Assembly (NCBI RefSeq): GCF_031179285.1
Contig: NZ_JAPSHY010000004.1
Coordinates: forward strand, 62,001-126,000
Source: Microbacterium sp.
Lineage (GTDB): Bacteria > Actinomycetota > Actinomycetes > Actinomycetales > Microbacteriaceae
Reading direction: 5' to 3'
Length of the DNA stretch: 64,000 nucleotides
The position numbers and the translations under genes are program-made. Shown here in pieces: positions 33,209 to 45,395 of the stretch (the first letter of the stretch is position 1; the number at the start of each line of letters is the position of its first letter). Below the pieces are notes generated by a model. The model was not told the DNA's origin. It saw only the letters and a program-made list of their open reading frames with translations, and searched no databases.

Positions 33209-34191
33209 CAGCTCACCCGCACTCTCGGATCGAGGATCACCACGGCGATGTCGGCGAGGATCGCGCCGATTGCCGTCATCAGGGCGCCGAACGCCGCGAT
33301 CGCGACGGTGCCGTGGATGTCGTTGTTGTTGAGGGCGTTCAGGAAGTACTTGCCCATGCCGTTCCAGTTGAAGATGGTCTCCGTCAGCACCGCGCCGGTG
33401 AACACCAGCGGAATCGTGAACGCGACCTGCGTGGTGACCGGGATCAGCGAGGTGCGAAGGGCGTGCTTGCGGATCGCCTGCTGCTTCGTGAGGCCCTTGG
33501 CGCGAGCCGTGCGCACGTAGTCGGCCTTGATGTTGTCGAGCAGCAGTGAGCGCTGCAGGAAGTGGATGCCGGCGTAACCGGTGAGCACGAGCGCGAGTGT
33601 CGGCAGCGTCACATGCTGCAGCACGTCGACGAGGACCGGGAAGAAGCCCTCGACCCCCTGACTGGCGGAACCGGTGACATAGAACACCCGGACGCCGACG
33701 AGGTTGTTGAAGCCGATCGCGAGCAGCACGATCGCGAGGCCGGCGACCACCACCGGGATGTTCATGGTGATGATCGACGTCGCCTGACCGATGCGGTCGG
33801 CGAGCTTGTACTGCCGTGATGCGGTGTAGACACCGAGCGCGATGCCGAGGACGGTCGTGAGGATCGTCGCGCCCAGAACCAGCTCCGCGCTGACCCAGAT
33901 CCGGTACGCGACCTGCTCGTTCACGAAGTCACCCGTCGGCCCGCGCCCCCAGTCCCACCGGAACAGGATGGCGGAGAACCAGTTCCACCAGCGCTCGAGG
34001 AGCGGAACGCTCTCGCTGAGGTTGCGCGGCTCGAGAAGAGCGGCGATCTCCTCGGCGGTCTTCGGCGGCCGGCGCCCGACGTAGTTGTTCTCAGGATCGA
34101 GATACAGCCAGGCGAGGAAGTAGGTGATGTTCGTCGCGACGACGATCATCAGCACCCACCCCGCGATGCGGCGCAACAGATACTTGATCAA
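33208..34191 (-). CDS. ABC transporter permease (OppB/DppB type)
   Basis: LIKYLLRRIAGWVLMIVVATNITYFLAWLY...YVRTARAKGLTKQQAIRKHALRTSLIPVTTQVAF; TTG start inferred. Confidence 0.9.
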   Translation of the reverse strand: MIKYLLRRIAGWVLMIVVATNITYFLAWLYLDPENNYVGRRPPKTAEEIAALLEPRNLSESVPLLERWWNWFSAILFRWDWGRGPTGDFVNEQVAYRIWVSAELVLGATILTTVLGIALGVYTASRQYKLADRIGQATSIITMNIPVVVAGLAIVLLAIGFNNLVGVRVFYVTGSASQGVEGFFPVLVDVLQHVTLPTLALVLTGYAGIHFLQRSLLLDNIKADYVRTARAKGLTKQQAIRKHALRTSLIPVTTQVAFTIPLVFTGAVLTETIFNWNGMGKYFLNALNNNDIHGTVAIAAFGALMTAIGAILADIAVVILDPRVRVS

Positions 34192-34415
34192 GGTGATGAT
34201 TCTTTCTCTTCTACAGACGCGCCCGGGATCTGCCGACGCAACGCTGGGTCGGATGCAATTCAAGCACCATCCGCGGATTCATGCGAAGTGGCGCCCGGTT
34301 CCGCGCTGTGACTGAGTCGTGACGACTGCGGGATTCAGTGTCAGTGTTCGGTCCGGTGCAACCTCGGGAGACTATCACCGGTTCGAGCGAATCGAGGATT
34401 AGCCTCCCCTGACCG

Positions 34416-34430
34416 TAGAATCGTGGGGAC

Positions 34431-34441
<11 letters not shown>
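34416..34441 (+). promoter_or_regulatory. lepA -10-like element (TAGAAT) plus 20-bp perfect palindrome spanning the start codon
   Basis: tagaat at 34416-34421 followed by CGTGGGGACATGTCCCCACG (34422-34441). Confidence 0.7.
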
Positions 34442-36281
<1,840 letters not shown>

Positions 36282-36287
36282 CTCACG

Positions 36288-36307
36288 GCCGGATGCCGGC
36301 ATCCGGC
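36288..36307. repeat. 20-bp perfect palindrome just after the lepA stop
   Basis: GCCGGATGCCGGCATCCGGC. Confidence 0.85.
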
Positions 36308-36354
36308 GGCGCGTGGGGGTGATCGCCCAGGCAACGCGAAGTAGGCTGGAACGC

Positions 36355-37008
36355 ATGCGGCGCGGGACATTCCGAGACGACACGGTTGACTATGCGGCCG
36401 TGGGTGCGACCCACGCGCCCGATCTGATGCAGTACCCGCCGGAGCGCAGCATCCCGGCGGAGGAATCGTGGCGGATCGGCAGCGGTGCCGAACGCTTCCA
36501 GTCCGCCGGTGAGGCGCTGCTGTCATGGACGGCGCAACGCGCAGCGGGTCTCGGCATCGAGGACGTCCGTCCAGCCCCCGGGCCCGCCTACGCCGGTGTC
36601 AGTTTCGACGCTGAAGGAAACCCGATCGCGCCGAGCAAGCGCGATGTGGAGCAGCGGTTCGACGCCGAGGGCACCCCGTTCGTCGGTCCGGGCATGACCC
36701 TGCGACTGCGTGGACGGGTGGCGGGGATGCGTGCCGATGCGGAGCTCCGGGTGATCTCGGTGACCGAAGAAGCCCGCCGGATCGGGTTCGTGCTCGGCAC
36801 CGTCGGCGGTTCCGTCGTCAGCGGCGAGGAGTCCTTCGATGTCGACTGGCGTGAGGGAAACGACGAGGTCTGGTTCACGGTGCGCGCATTCGACGCTCCC
36901 AACGCGCTCGCCTATCGCATGCTGCCACCGCTGGTGAAGCGTCGGCGCCGCGAGCTGTTCGCCCGCTACCTCCGGGCGATCTCCCCGCTGTACGCGACCC
37001 CCGTCTGA
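36355..37008 (+). CDS. DUF1990 family protein
   Basis: DYAAVGATHAPDLMQYPPERSIPAEESWRIGSGAERFQSAGEALLSWTAQRAAGL. Confidence 0.75.
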   Translation: MRRGTFRDDTVDYAAVGATHAPDLMQYPPERSIPAEESWRIGSGAERFQSAGEALLSWTAQRAAGLGIEDVRPAPGPAYAGVSFDAEGNPIAPSKRDVEQRFDAEGTPFVGPGMTLRLRGRVAGMRADAELRVISVTEEARRIGFVLGTVGGSVVSGEESFDVDWREGNDEVWFTVRAFDAPNALAYRMLPPLVKRRRRELFARYLRAISPLYATPV

Positions 37009-37024
37009 TGGCGCGCACTCTCTG

Positions 37025-38242
37025 ATGGGCGCGTCCCTCCCTCTCGGTGACCCCGCCCCCATCGATGGCCGGCTGCCGGCCGATCTGCCCATCGACAGGG
37101 CGGTGCCCTTCTCGGCCTACCTTCACATCCCGTTCTGCCGCGTGCGCTGCGGCTATTGCGACTTCAACACCTACACCTCGGGCGAGCTTCGCGGGGCGCG
37201 CCAGGAGGACTACGCCGCCACGCTGACGGGCGAGATCGATCTCGCGCGAAAGGTGCTCGGTGACGCGGGAGCGCTCCGCCCGATGGACACCGTCTTCTTC
37301 GGCGGCGGCACCCCGACACTGCTTCCCCCCGGGGACCTCGCACGGATGCTGGGGGAGGCGGTCGCCGCCTTCGGCCTGGCCGACGGCGCGGAGGTCACGG
37401 TGGAGGCCAACCCGGACACGGTGACACCCGAGGTCGCTCAGACCCTCGCGGCCGCTGGGGTGACGCGGTTGTCGATCGGGATGCAGTCCGCGGTGCCGCA
37501 CGTGCTGGCGGCTCTCGACCGCACGCATCAGCCGGAGAACGTGCCCACCGCGGTCGCCGCGGCGAAGGATGCGGGGCTTGCCGTCAGCGTGGACCTCATC
37601 TACGGCGCCCCGGGGGAGACCCTCGATGACTGGGGCAGATCGCTCGATGCGGCGCTCGAACTCGAGTCGGACCACATCTCGGCCTACGCACTGATCATCG
37701 AGGACGGCACCAAACTCGCCCGTCAGATCCGTCGCGGAGAGGTTCCCACCCCGGACGACGACGTGCAGGCCGACATGTACGAGCTCGCCGATGAGCGTCT
37801 CGCCGCCGGCGGCTTCGACTGGTACGAGGTGAGCAACTGGGCGCGCCGGCCCGAACTGCGCTCCCGGCATAACCTCGCGTACTGGAGGGGGAGTGACTGG
37901 TGGGGCTTCGGCCCCGGCGCTCACAGCCACGTCGCGGGGCTCCGGTGGTGGAACGTGAAGCACCCTGCGGCGTACGCACAGCGGCTCGCGGCCTTCACAT
38001 CACCGGCCGCCGGCACCGAGCGTCCGGGCGAGAGCGCGCGGATGCTGGAGCGGATCCTCCTCGAGAGCCGGCTCGCCGAGGGGTTCGCGGTGGCGGACCT
38101 GCCGCCTCAGAACCGCGCGAAGGTCGCCGGTCTCATCGCCGACGGTCTCGTGGACGCCGCGTCCGCGCTGCGCGGACGTGTCCGGCTGACGCTGCGGGGG
38201 CGGCTCCTCGCTGATGCCGTCGTGCGCGAGCTGACCGACTGA
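37025..38242 (+). CDS. hemW: radical SAM family heme chaperone HemW
   Basis: SAYLHIPFCRVRCGYCDFNTYT radical SAM motif; FGGGTPTLLPP. Confidence 0.95.
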   Translation: MGASLPLGDPAPIDGRLPADLPIDRAVPFSAYLHIPFCRVRCGYCDFNTYTSGELRGARQEDYAATLTGEIDLARKVLGDAGALRPMDTVFFGGGTPTLLPPGDLARMLGEAVAAFGLADGAEVTVEANPDTVTPEVAQTLAAAGVTRLSIGMQSAVPHVLAALDRTHQPENVPTAVAAAKDAGLAVSVDLIYGAPGETLDDWGRSLDAALELESDHISAYALIIEDGTKLARQIRRGEVPTPDDDVQADMYELADERLAAGGFDWYEVSNWARRPELRSRHNLAYWRGSDWWGFGPGAHSHVAGLRWWNVKHPAAYAQRLAAFTSPAAGTERPGESARMLERILLESRLAEGFAVADLPPQNRAKVAGLIADGLVDAASALRGRVRLTLRGRLLADAVVRELTD

Positions 38243-38282
38243 CGGCTCGAACGAGCGCGATCTCAGGCGCCGAGGGGTAGAA

Positions 38283-38309
38283 TTGGCACTCGGATCATTC
38301 GAGTGCCAG
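38283..38309. promoter_or_regulatory. CIRCE operator (HrcA binding site)
   Basis: TTGGCACTC-N9-GAGTGCCAG inverted repeat, consensus CIRCE geometry, directly downstream of a TAGAAT -10-like box and upstream of hrcA. Confidence 0.92.
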
Positions 38310-38338
38310 CGCACGTACGGACAGCGGGAGGGAAGGCG

Positions 38339-39373
38339 ATGGTCACAGAACGAGGGCTGCAGGTCCTTCGCGCGATCGTGCAGGACTACGTCGAGACCCA
38401 TGAACCGGTCGGCAGCAGGACGATCGTCGACCGCTACTCCTTCGGCGTCTCAGCGGCGACCATCCGCAATGACATGGCGCAGCTCGAGGACGAGGAGCTC
38501 ATCGCGGCGCCGCACACCTCGTCGGGTCGGGTTCCCACCGACAAGGGGTACCGCGTCTTCGTCGACCACCTGGCCCAGTTGCGCCCGCTCTCCGTCGCGC
38601 AGCGCACCGCGATCGAGTCCTTCCTCGCCGCTCCCGCCGACCTCGACGACCTGATGGCGCGCACTGTGCGCGTGCTCACGCAGCTCACCGGCCAGGTCGC
38701 GCTCGCGCAGTACCCGTCGTTCGCGCGCGCTCACCTGACGCACCTCGAACTCGTCGCACTGGCACCGAACCGGCTCCTCGTGGTGCTCGTCACCGATGCA
38801 GGTGGCGTCTCGCAGCGAATCGCGCAGCTTCCCGTCGATGTCGATGAGGCCGACCTGGCGGTGCTCCGTGCGCGGCTGTCGGCACTGATCACCGGGCGGG
38901 CGGTCAGCGATGCGGCCGAGCGCCTGCAGACATTGCTCTCCGGTGCGGACGCGAACCCGCGGGATGCGGCCCTGCACACGCTCGCCGGGATCGTCGTCGA
39001 CGAGCTGGGCGAGTTCCGGCAGGAGAAGCTCGTGATGGCGGGGGCCGCGACTCTCGCCCGCCGCGAACAGGACTTCCGCGGAAGCATCCACCCTCTCCTC
39101 GAGGCGATCGAGGAGCAGGTGACGCTGCTGCGCCTCATGAGCGAGATGGTGACGGACGAGCACGGCCTCGCCGCGAGCATCGGCACCGAGAACGCTCCTT
39201 TCGGGCTCGGCGAGGCGTCGATCGTCGCGAGCAACTACGCGGCTCCCAGCGGAACCGCGAGGGTCGGCGTGATGGGGCCGACCCGCATGGACTATCCGAG
39301 CAATCTCGCAGCAGCGCGGGCGGTCGCCCGCTACCTGTCGCGACTGCTCGATGAGGACGAGGCGAGTCGCTGA
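38339..39373 (+). CDS. hrcA: heat-inducible transcriptional repressor HrcA
   Basis: MVTERGLQVLRAIVQDYVETHEPVGSRTIVDRYSFGVSAATIRNDMAQLEDEELI. Confidence 0.96.
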   Translation: MVTERGLQVLRAIVQDYVETHEPVGSRTIVDRYSFGVSAATIRNDMAQLEDEELIAAPHTSSGRVPTDKGYRVFVDHLAQLRPLSVAQRTAIESFLAAPADLDDLMARTVRVLTQLTGQVALAQYPSFARAHLTHLELVALAPNRLLVVLVTDAGGVSQRIAQLPVDVDEADLAVLRARLSALITGRAVSDAAERLQTLLSGADANPRDAALHTLAGIVVDELGEFRQEKLVMAGAATLARREQDFRGSIHPLLEAIEEQVTLLRLMSEMVTDEHGLAASIGTENAPFGLGEASIVASNYAAPSGTARVGVMGPTRMDYPSNLAAARAVARYLSRLLDEDEASR

Positions 39374-39412
39374 GCGGCTCCCCGATGAACGCGCACATGC
39401 GGAAAGGTGATT

Positions 39413-40528
39413 GTGGCGGACCACTATGACGTTCTCGGGGTGTCCCGTGACGCTTCGACGGACGAGATCAAGAAGGCCTATCGACGGCTTGCGCGGCAGC
39501 TCCACCCGGATGTGAACCCAGGCGAAGATGCGGCCGAGCGCTTCAAGCTCGTCACGCACGCCTATGACGTGCTCAGCGACGATGAGTCGCGCCGACGTTA
39601 CGACATGGGCGGCGGAGACGGCGCGGGTGGGGACTTCGGCGGCTTCGGAGGATTCGGCGACATCTTCGAGACGTTCTTCGGCGCGGCCCAGGGTGGCGGA
39701 CGCGGAGCGCGGCCGCGCTCGCGCCGGGAGCGCGGCCAGGATGCACTGGTCAGGGTGAACCTCGAGCTCGGCGACGTCGTCTTCGGCGCTCACCGCGACA
39801 TCGAGGTCGACACCGCGGTGCTCTGCGAGACCTGCCATGGCTCCTGCTGCCAGGAGGGCACCTCACCCGTCACCTGCGACATCTGCGGGGGATCGGGTCA
39901 CGTGCAGCGTCAGGTGCGCAGCCTCCTCGGGAATGTGGTCACGTCCCAGCCCTGCGGAAGCTGCGAGGGCTACGGCACCACCATCCCGTACCCGTGCCCC
40001 ACCTGCGGCGGGCAGGGACGCGTGCGCTCGCGCCGCACTGTCTCGCTCGACATCCCGTCGGGAGTCGAGACCGGGCTCCGCCTTCAGCTCCCGGGCTCCG
40101 GCGAGGTCGGCAAGGCAGGCGGTCCCAACGGCGACCTGTACGTCGAGGTGCATGTGGCCCCGCACCCGGCCTTCAGCCGGGAGGGCGATGACCTCCTCGC
40201 AACGCTCGAGGTCGCGATGACCGACGCGATCCTGGGCACGGAGACCGCCATCGAGGGCCTCGACGGACCGGTGGAGCTCGAGATCCGTCCCGGCGTGCAG
40301 TCCGGTGACGTGCTGACCATCAAGGGCCGCGGCATCACCCCGCTGCGAGGCACCCAGCGCGGCGACCTCCGGGTCGGTGTGCAGGTGGTGACCCCCACCA
40401 GGCTCGACTCCGCTCAGCGAGCATTGATCGAGGACTTCGCGAAGAAGTCGAAGGCACCCGGTCCGCAGCTCGCGCAGTTCCAGCAGGGGCTCTTCTCGAA
40501 GCTGCGCGACCGCTTCCGCGGACACTGA
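39413..40528 (+). CDS. dnaJ: molecular chaperone DnaJ
   Basis: J-domain HPD motif; four CxxCxGxG-type zinc repeats; GTG start. Confidence 0.95.
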   Translation: MADHYDVLGVSRDASTDEIKKAYRRLARQLHPDVNPGEDAAERFKLVTHAYDVLSDDESRRRYDMGGGDGAGGDFGGFGGFGDIFETFFGAAQGGGRGARPRSRRERGQDALVRVNLELGDVVFGAHRDIEVDTAVLCETCHGSCCQEGTSPVTCDICGGSGHVQRQVRSLLGNVVTSQPCGSCEGYGTTIPYPCPTCGGQGRVRSRRTVSLDIPSGVETGLRLQLPGSGEVGKAGGPNGDLYVEVHVAPHPAFSREGDDLLATLEVAMTDAILGTETAIEGLDGPVELEIRPGVQSGDVLTIKGRGITPLRGTQRGDLRVGVQVVTPTRLDSAQRALIEDFAKKSKAPGPQLAQFQQGLFSKLRDRFRGH

Positions 40529-40531
40529 GTC

Positions 40532-41260
40532 ATGCCGCTGCACTTCATCGTCGAGTCCGCCTCCGGTGCCGTCGCGGGCGATGTCGTCTCGCTCACGGGC
40601 GCCGAGGCGAAGCATGCCGCCGTGGTTCGCCGGTTGCGCGTCGGTGAGCAGGTCACCCTCGGTGACGGCGCCGGAGTGTGGCTTTCGGGAACCGTGCACG
40701 ATGTCTCCGCGACCCGGGTCGATGTGCGCATCGACGATCGGTCCGTCCTCGACGCACCGGGCGCCCGCATCGTCCTGGTGCAGGCTCTCGCCAAGGGGGA
40801 CAGGGACGAACTCGCTGTCCAGGCCGCGTGCGAGCTCGGCGTCGACGCGATCGTGCCATGGCAGGCAGCCCGCAGCATCTCGCGCTGGGAGGGCGCGAAG
40901 GCGATCAAGGGCAGGGAACGCTGGACGTCGATCGTACGCGAAGCGGCCAAGCAGGCTCACCGTCCGTGGGTACCGGAGGTCACCGCTCCCGAGTCGACGA
41001 GTCAGCTCGCCGAGCGCGCGTCCACCCAGCGAGTGCTGGTCTTGGATCCCACAGCCGACGTGAGGCTGTCGGACATCACCCCCGATGACAGGGACATCCT
41101 GCTGGTGGTCGGGCCTGAGGGAGGCATTGCGGATGACGAGCTGCGGCGGCTGACGGATGCCGGTGCCGAGCGTGTGTTGCTCGGCGACACGGTGCTGCGC
41201 ACCTCGACGGCCGGTCCCGCCGCCATCGCGGTCCTGTCGGTGGCGCTGGGACGATGGTGA
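40532..41260 (+). CDS. rsmE: 16S rRNA (uracil(1498)-N(3))-methyltransferase
   Basis: VLRRLRVGEQVTLGDG-type N-terminus, LLVVGPEGGIADDELRRLTDAGAERVLLGDTVLRTSTAGPAAIAVL. Confidence 0.92.
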   Translation: MPLHFIVESASGAVAGDVVSLTGAEAKHAAVVRRLRVGEQVTLGDGAGVWLSGTVHDVSATRVDVRIDDRSVLDAPGARIVLVQALAKGDRDELAVQAACELGVDAIVPWQAARSISRWEGAKAIKGRERWTSIVREAAKQAHRPWVPEVTAPESTSQLAERASTQRVLVLDPTADVRLSDITPDDRDILLVVGPEGGIADDELRRLTDAGAERVLLGDTVLRTSTAGPAAIAVLSVALGRW

Positions 41261-41309
41261 CCAGCGCAGCCCCGGGCTCAGTCTGCAAGGCGCCGACTAG
41301 ACTGAGGCC

Positions 41310-41660
41310 ATGACGGAACGCTCGATCTTCACGCGCATCCTGGACGGGGACATCCCCGGTGAGATCCTCGCCGAGACTGACCGCCTCTTCGCCCTTCGCG
41401 ACATCGCCCCGCAGGCTCCGGTGCACCTGCTCGTCATCCCCAAGACATCCGAATTCCGCGACGTGACCGAGCTTGCAGCCGGTGACCCCGCACTCCTTTC
41501 CGAGCTCATCGCCTTCGCGACCCGGCTCGCGCAGGAGCACACGGACGACGGCGACTTCCGCCTCGTCTTCAACACCGGCGCCAACGCCGGACAGACCGTC
41601 TTCCACGTCCATGCGCATGTGCTGGCCGGTGGCCTGAATGAGAAGAGCGTCGGTGCCTGA
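41310..41660 (+). CDS. HIT domain (histidine triad) nucleotide-binding protein
   Basis: SIFTRILDGDIPGEILAETDRLFALRDIAPQAPVHLLVIPK...GQTVFHVHAHVLAG. Confidence 0.95.
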   Translation: MTERSIFTRILDGDIPGEILAETDRLFALRDIAPQAPVHLLVIPKTSEFRDVTELAAGDPALLSELIAFATRLAQEHTDDGDFRLVFNTGANAGQTVFHVHAHVLAGGLNEKSVGA

Positions 41661-42765
41661 CGAGAACACACCCGCGGAGCGGAGCCCGAACGTGAACACG
41701 CCCGAGTCCGTGGAGAAGATCTACGCCGACGGAGTCGCGATGGTGCAGCTTCTCGGCCCGCAGGACCGTCTGCTGCGGATGCTCGAGAGGGAGCATCCCG
41801 CCGTGCAGGTCCTCGTCCGCGGCAACGAGATCACCCTGAGCGGCGCGACTGCGGCAGTCGGAAAGGCGCGCTCCCTCGTCGACGAGCTGCTGGCCATGAC
41901 CAAGGCCGGGCACGATCTCGTGCCGAGCGACGTCGCGAACTCTGCTCGGATGCTGCGCACCGAGGGCGGGCCCCGCCCGAGCGAGGTGCTCGGCGAGGCG
42001 ATCCTGTCGACCAGGGGCAAGGTCATCCGACCGAAGACCCTCGGGCAGAAGGAGTACGTCGACGCGATCGAGGAGAACACGATCGTCTTCGGCATCGGTC
42101 CTGCCGGCACGGGAAAGACCTACCTGGCGATGGCGAAGGCCGTGCAGGCGCTGCAGCGCAAGGAGGTCACGCGGATCATCCTCACCCGTCCCGCGGTCGA
42201 GGCGGGGGAGCGGCTGGGCTTCCTTCCAGGAACGCTCACCGACAAGATCGATCCGTACCTGCGACCGCTGTACGACGCGCTGAACGAGATGATGGATCCC
42301 GAGATCGTGCCGCGTCTGATGGCGACGGGGACGATCGAGGTCGCTCCGCTGGCGTACATGCGAGGGCGGACGCTCAACGATTCGTTCGTGGTGCTCGATG
42401 AGGCGCAGAACACCACACCCGAACAGATGAAGATGTTCCTGACGCGGCTCGGCTTCGGCACGAAGATGGTCGTCACCGGCGACATCACGCAGGTCGACCT
42501 TCCTCAGGGCTCGTCAGGGCTGAGGCTGGTGACCCGCGTCCTCGGCGACATCGAGGACATCCACTTCTCCCGTCTCACCAGCGACGACGTCGTGCGCCAT
42601 TCGCTCGTCGGTCGCATCGTCGACGCGTACAGCGAGTACGACGAACGTCGCACCGCGCAGCGATTCGAGCGCGAGCAGGCGGCGGAGTTCGCGAACCGCG
42701 CCGAGCGCCGCGGCGCACAGCGCCCGGGGCCGCGGGACCGGATGCCGAAACGAGGGCTGTCATGA
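41653..42765 (+). CDS. phoH: PhoH family protein (start GTG 41653, or ATG 41638)
   Basis: FGIGPAGTGKTYLAMAKAVQAL...ILTRPAVEAGERLGFLPG...VLDEAQNTTPEQMKMFLTR. Confidence 0.93.
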   Translation: MPDENTPAERSPNVNTPESVEKIYADGVAMVQLLGPQDRLLRMLEREHPAVQVLVRGNEITLSGATAAVGKARSLVDELLAMTKAGHDLVPSDVANSARMLRTEGGPRPSEVLGEAILSTRGKVIRPKTLGQKEYVDAIEENTIVFGIGPAGTGKTYLAMAKAVQALQRKEVTRIILTRPAVEAGERLGFLPGTLTDKIDPYLRPLYDALNEMMDPEIVPRLMATGTIEVAPLAYMRGRTLNDSFVVLDEAQNTTPEQMKMFLTRLGFGTKMVVTGDITQVDLPQGSSGLRLVTRVLGDIEDIHFSRLTSDDVVRHSLVGRIVDAYSEYDERRTAQRFEREQAAEFANRAERRGAQRPGPRDRMPKRGLS

Positions 42766-43220
42766 TCGAGATCAACAACGAGTCGGCCATCGACGTCGAC
42801 GAGACGGTGCTGCAGCGGCTGACCGACTTCAATCTCGCGCAGCTTCACGTCAGTCCCGACGCCGAGGTGGCCATCGTCCTCGTCGACGAGGGCGCCATGG
42901 AAGCCCTCCACGTGCAGTGGATGGATGAGCCGGGCCCGACCGACGTGCTGAGCTTCCCGATGGACGAGCTGCGCCCCGGCAGCGAGGATCGCCCCACGGC
43001 GCCCGGGCTGCTCGGCGACATCGTGCTCTGCCCGCAGGTCGCGGAAGCGCAGGCACAGGCGGCCGGGCACTCGCTCATGGACGAACTCATCCTGCTCACC
43101 ACGCATGGCCTGCTGCACCTGCTCGGGTTCGATCATGCCGAGCCCGAGGAGGAGCGCGAGATGTTCGGTCTGCAGCGCGAGCTCATCGAGGGCTTCGCCG
43201 CGTCCGAACACCGACGATGA
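42762..43220 (+). CDS. ybeY: rRNA maturation RNase YbeY
   Basis: PTDVLSFPMDE...LTTHGLLHLLGFDHAEPEEEREMF (HGxLHLxGyDH). Confidence 0.95.
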   Translation: MIEINNESAIDVDETVLQRLTDFNLAQLHVSPDAEVAIVLVDEGAMEALHVQWMDEPGPTDVLSFPMDELRPGSEDRPTAPGLLGDIVLCPQVAEAQAQAAGHSLMDELILLTTHGLLHLLGFDHAEPEEEREMFGLQRELIEGFAASEHRR

Positions 43221-44494
43221 CGGCGGCGTTTCTTCTCGTCGGCGCGGTCCTGCTCGTCGCGTTCGGCGGTCTGATGGCGGCGATCGACGCGGCCTTCGGT
43301 GTCACCTCTCGCTCCGACCTCGAGGAGATGGGGTCGGAGGGCCGAAACGCCGGGCAGCTCGCAAGGATCGCGGCCGACCCCGACGCGCACGTCAACGCGG
43401 TCGCGTTCATCCGAGTGCTCGCCGAGACCACAGCGGCGGTGCTCGTCACCGTCGCCTTCACCGACATCTTCAACAACATCTGGTGGGCGATGCTCGCCGC
43501 CGCCGTCCTGATGACGGGCATCACGTTCGTCCTCGTCGGCGCGAGCCCCCGCACGTTCGGCCGTCACCACGCGGATCGCATCCTCCGCGCCAACGCGCCG
43601 ATCGTGCGAGGGCTTCGCATCCTGCTCGGGCCGCTCGCGCAGGCGCTGGTGATCCTCGGAAACCGGGTGACGCCGGGGACGGGGCGCAGCTCGTTCACGT
43701 CCGAGGAACAGCTGCTGAGCATGGTCGACGAAGCGGCATCCAACGACCTCATCGAAGCCGACGACCGCGACCTCATCCATTCGGTCTTCGACTTCACGGA
43801 TCAGTTCGTCCGCGCCGTCATGGTGCCGCGCACCGACATGGTGACCGTCGATGCCACCGCTTCCACGAGCGAGGCGATGGCGCTGTTCTTGAACCGGGGC
43901 GTCTCGCGGATGCCGGTCGTCGACGATGATGCCGATGACGTGGTCGGCGTGCTGTATCTCAAGGATCTCGTGCAGTTCGCGTTCCGTGATGAGAACGCGT
44001 GGCGCAATGCCTCGGTACGACCCATCGCGCGGCCGGCGACGTTCGTGCCGGAGTCGATGCGGGCGGAGACGCTGCTTCAGCAGATGAAGCGCGATGCCGT
44101 TCATGTCTGTCTCGTCGTCGACGAACACGGCGGCATCTCGGGCCTCGTGACCCTCGAAGACCTCATCGAGGAGCTCGTCGGCGAGATCTCAGACGAGTAC
44201 GACCGCGTCTCGTCCGAGATGGTCGAGCTCGGCGACGGACGATATCGCGTGAACGCGCGGTCGCCGTTGGAAGACGTCGGCGACCTGTTCGGCCTGGAGC
44301 TCGGGGACGACGATGTCGACTCGATCGGCGGCCTGCTCGGCAAGGCGCTCGGGCAGGTGCCTCAACCGGGATCGACCGCGACGATCGACGGACTGGTGCT
44401 GACCGGCGGCGCTTCCCGCGGCCGGGGCCGCGGCATCGCGACCGTGTTCGTCGAGCGCGCCTCGACGGACGTGGAAGGATCTGAAGATGACTGA
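43217..44494 (+). CDS. hemolysin family / CNNM-CBS domain protein
   Basis: DUF21 TM domain, CBS pair (VMVPRTDMVTVDAT...GISGLVTLEDLIEELVGEI), C-terminal CorC/HlyC domain. Confidence 0.92.
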   Translation: MTAAFLLVGAVLLVAFGGLMAAIDAAFGVTSRSDLEEMGSEGRNAGQLARIAADPDAHVNAVAFIRVLAETTAAVLVTVAFTDIFNNIWWAMLAAAVLMTGITFVLVGASPRTFGRHHADRILRANAPIVRGLRILLGPLAQALVILGNRVTPGTGRSSFTSEEQLLSMVDEAASNDLIEADDRDLIHSVFDFTDQFVRAVMVPRTDMVTVDATASTSEAMALFLNRGVSRMPVVDDDADDVVGVLYLKDLVQFAFRDENAWRNASVRPIARPATFVPESMRAETLLQQMKRDAVHVCLVVDEHGGISGLVTLEDLIEELVGEISDEYDRVSSEMVELGDGRYRVNARSPLEDVGDLFGLELGDDDVDSIGGLLGKALGQVPQPGSTATIDGLVLTGGASRGRGRGIATVFVERASTDVEGSEDD

Positions 44495-45383
44495 CCAGAT
44501 GCGAAGCGGCTTCGTGACGTTCGTGGGGCGGCCGAACGTGGGCAAGTCCACGCTCACGAACGCGCTCGTCGGCGAGAAGATCGCGATCACCAGCGAGAAG
44601 CCGCAGACCACCAGGCGGGCCATCCGCGGGATCGTGAATCGCCCGCAGGGACAGCTCGTCATCGTGGACACTCCCGGTATCCACAAGCCGCGCACGCTTC
44701 TCGGGGAGCGACTGAACGATCTGGTGGAGCAGGTGCTCGGAGACGTCGACGTCATCGGGTTCTGCGTTCCCGCCACCGAGAAGGTCGGCCCCGGCGACCG
44801 CAGGATCGCCGCGTCGCTCGATGGTTATCCTCGCGCCAAGAAGATCGCCATCGTGACCAAGACGGATGCTGCCGGGCGGGACGAGATCACCGAACGCCTG
44901 CTGGAGGTGGATTCGCTCCGCGAGGATTGGGCTGCGGTCATCCCGTTGTCTGCTCTCACGCGAGACCAGCTCGAGGTCCTCTGCGACGAGGTGCTGTCTC
45001 TCATGCCTATGGGGCCTGCGCTGTACGGCGAAGGCGTGACCACGGACGAGTCGGACGCGGACCGTATCGCCGAGATCATCCGCGAAGCAGCACTCGACGG
45101 TGTGCGTGACGAGCTGCCGCACTCCATCGCCGTCGTCCTCGATGAGATCTCACCGCGCGAGGGAAGCGACCTCACCGACGTGCACGCGTCTCTCGTCGTG
45201 GAACGGGACAGCCAGAAGGCGATCATCATCGGCCACAAGGGAAAGCGACTGCGTGATGTCGGCGCCCGCGCCCGGGCGGGCATCGAGGAGCTGATCGGCA
45301 CCCGGGTGTTCCTCGGCCTGCACGTGAAGGTCGCCAAGGAGTGGCAGCGGGATCCCAAGCAGCTCGGCAGGCTCGGATTCTGA
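44487..45383 (+). CDS. era: GTPase Era
   Basis: VTFVGRPNVGKSTLTNALVGEKIAITSEKPQTTRRAIRGI; KH domain C-terminus. Confidence 0.96.
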   Translation: MTDQMRSGFVTFVGRPNVGKSTLTNALVGEKIAITSEKPQTTRRAIRGIVNRPQGQLVIVDTPGIHKPRTLLGERLNDLVEQVLGDVDVIGFCVPATEKVGPGDRRIAASLDGYPRAKKIAIVTKTDAAGRDEITERLLEVDSLREDWAAVIPLSALTRDQLEVLCDEVLSLMPMGPALYGEGVTTDESDADRIAEIIREAALDGVRDELPHSIAVVLDEISPREGSDLTDVHASLVVERDSQKAIIIGHKGKRLRDVGARARAGIEELIGTRVFLGLHVKVAKEWQRDPKQLGRLGF

Positions 45384-45395
45384 CGGACGAGGCGG

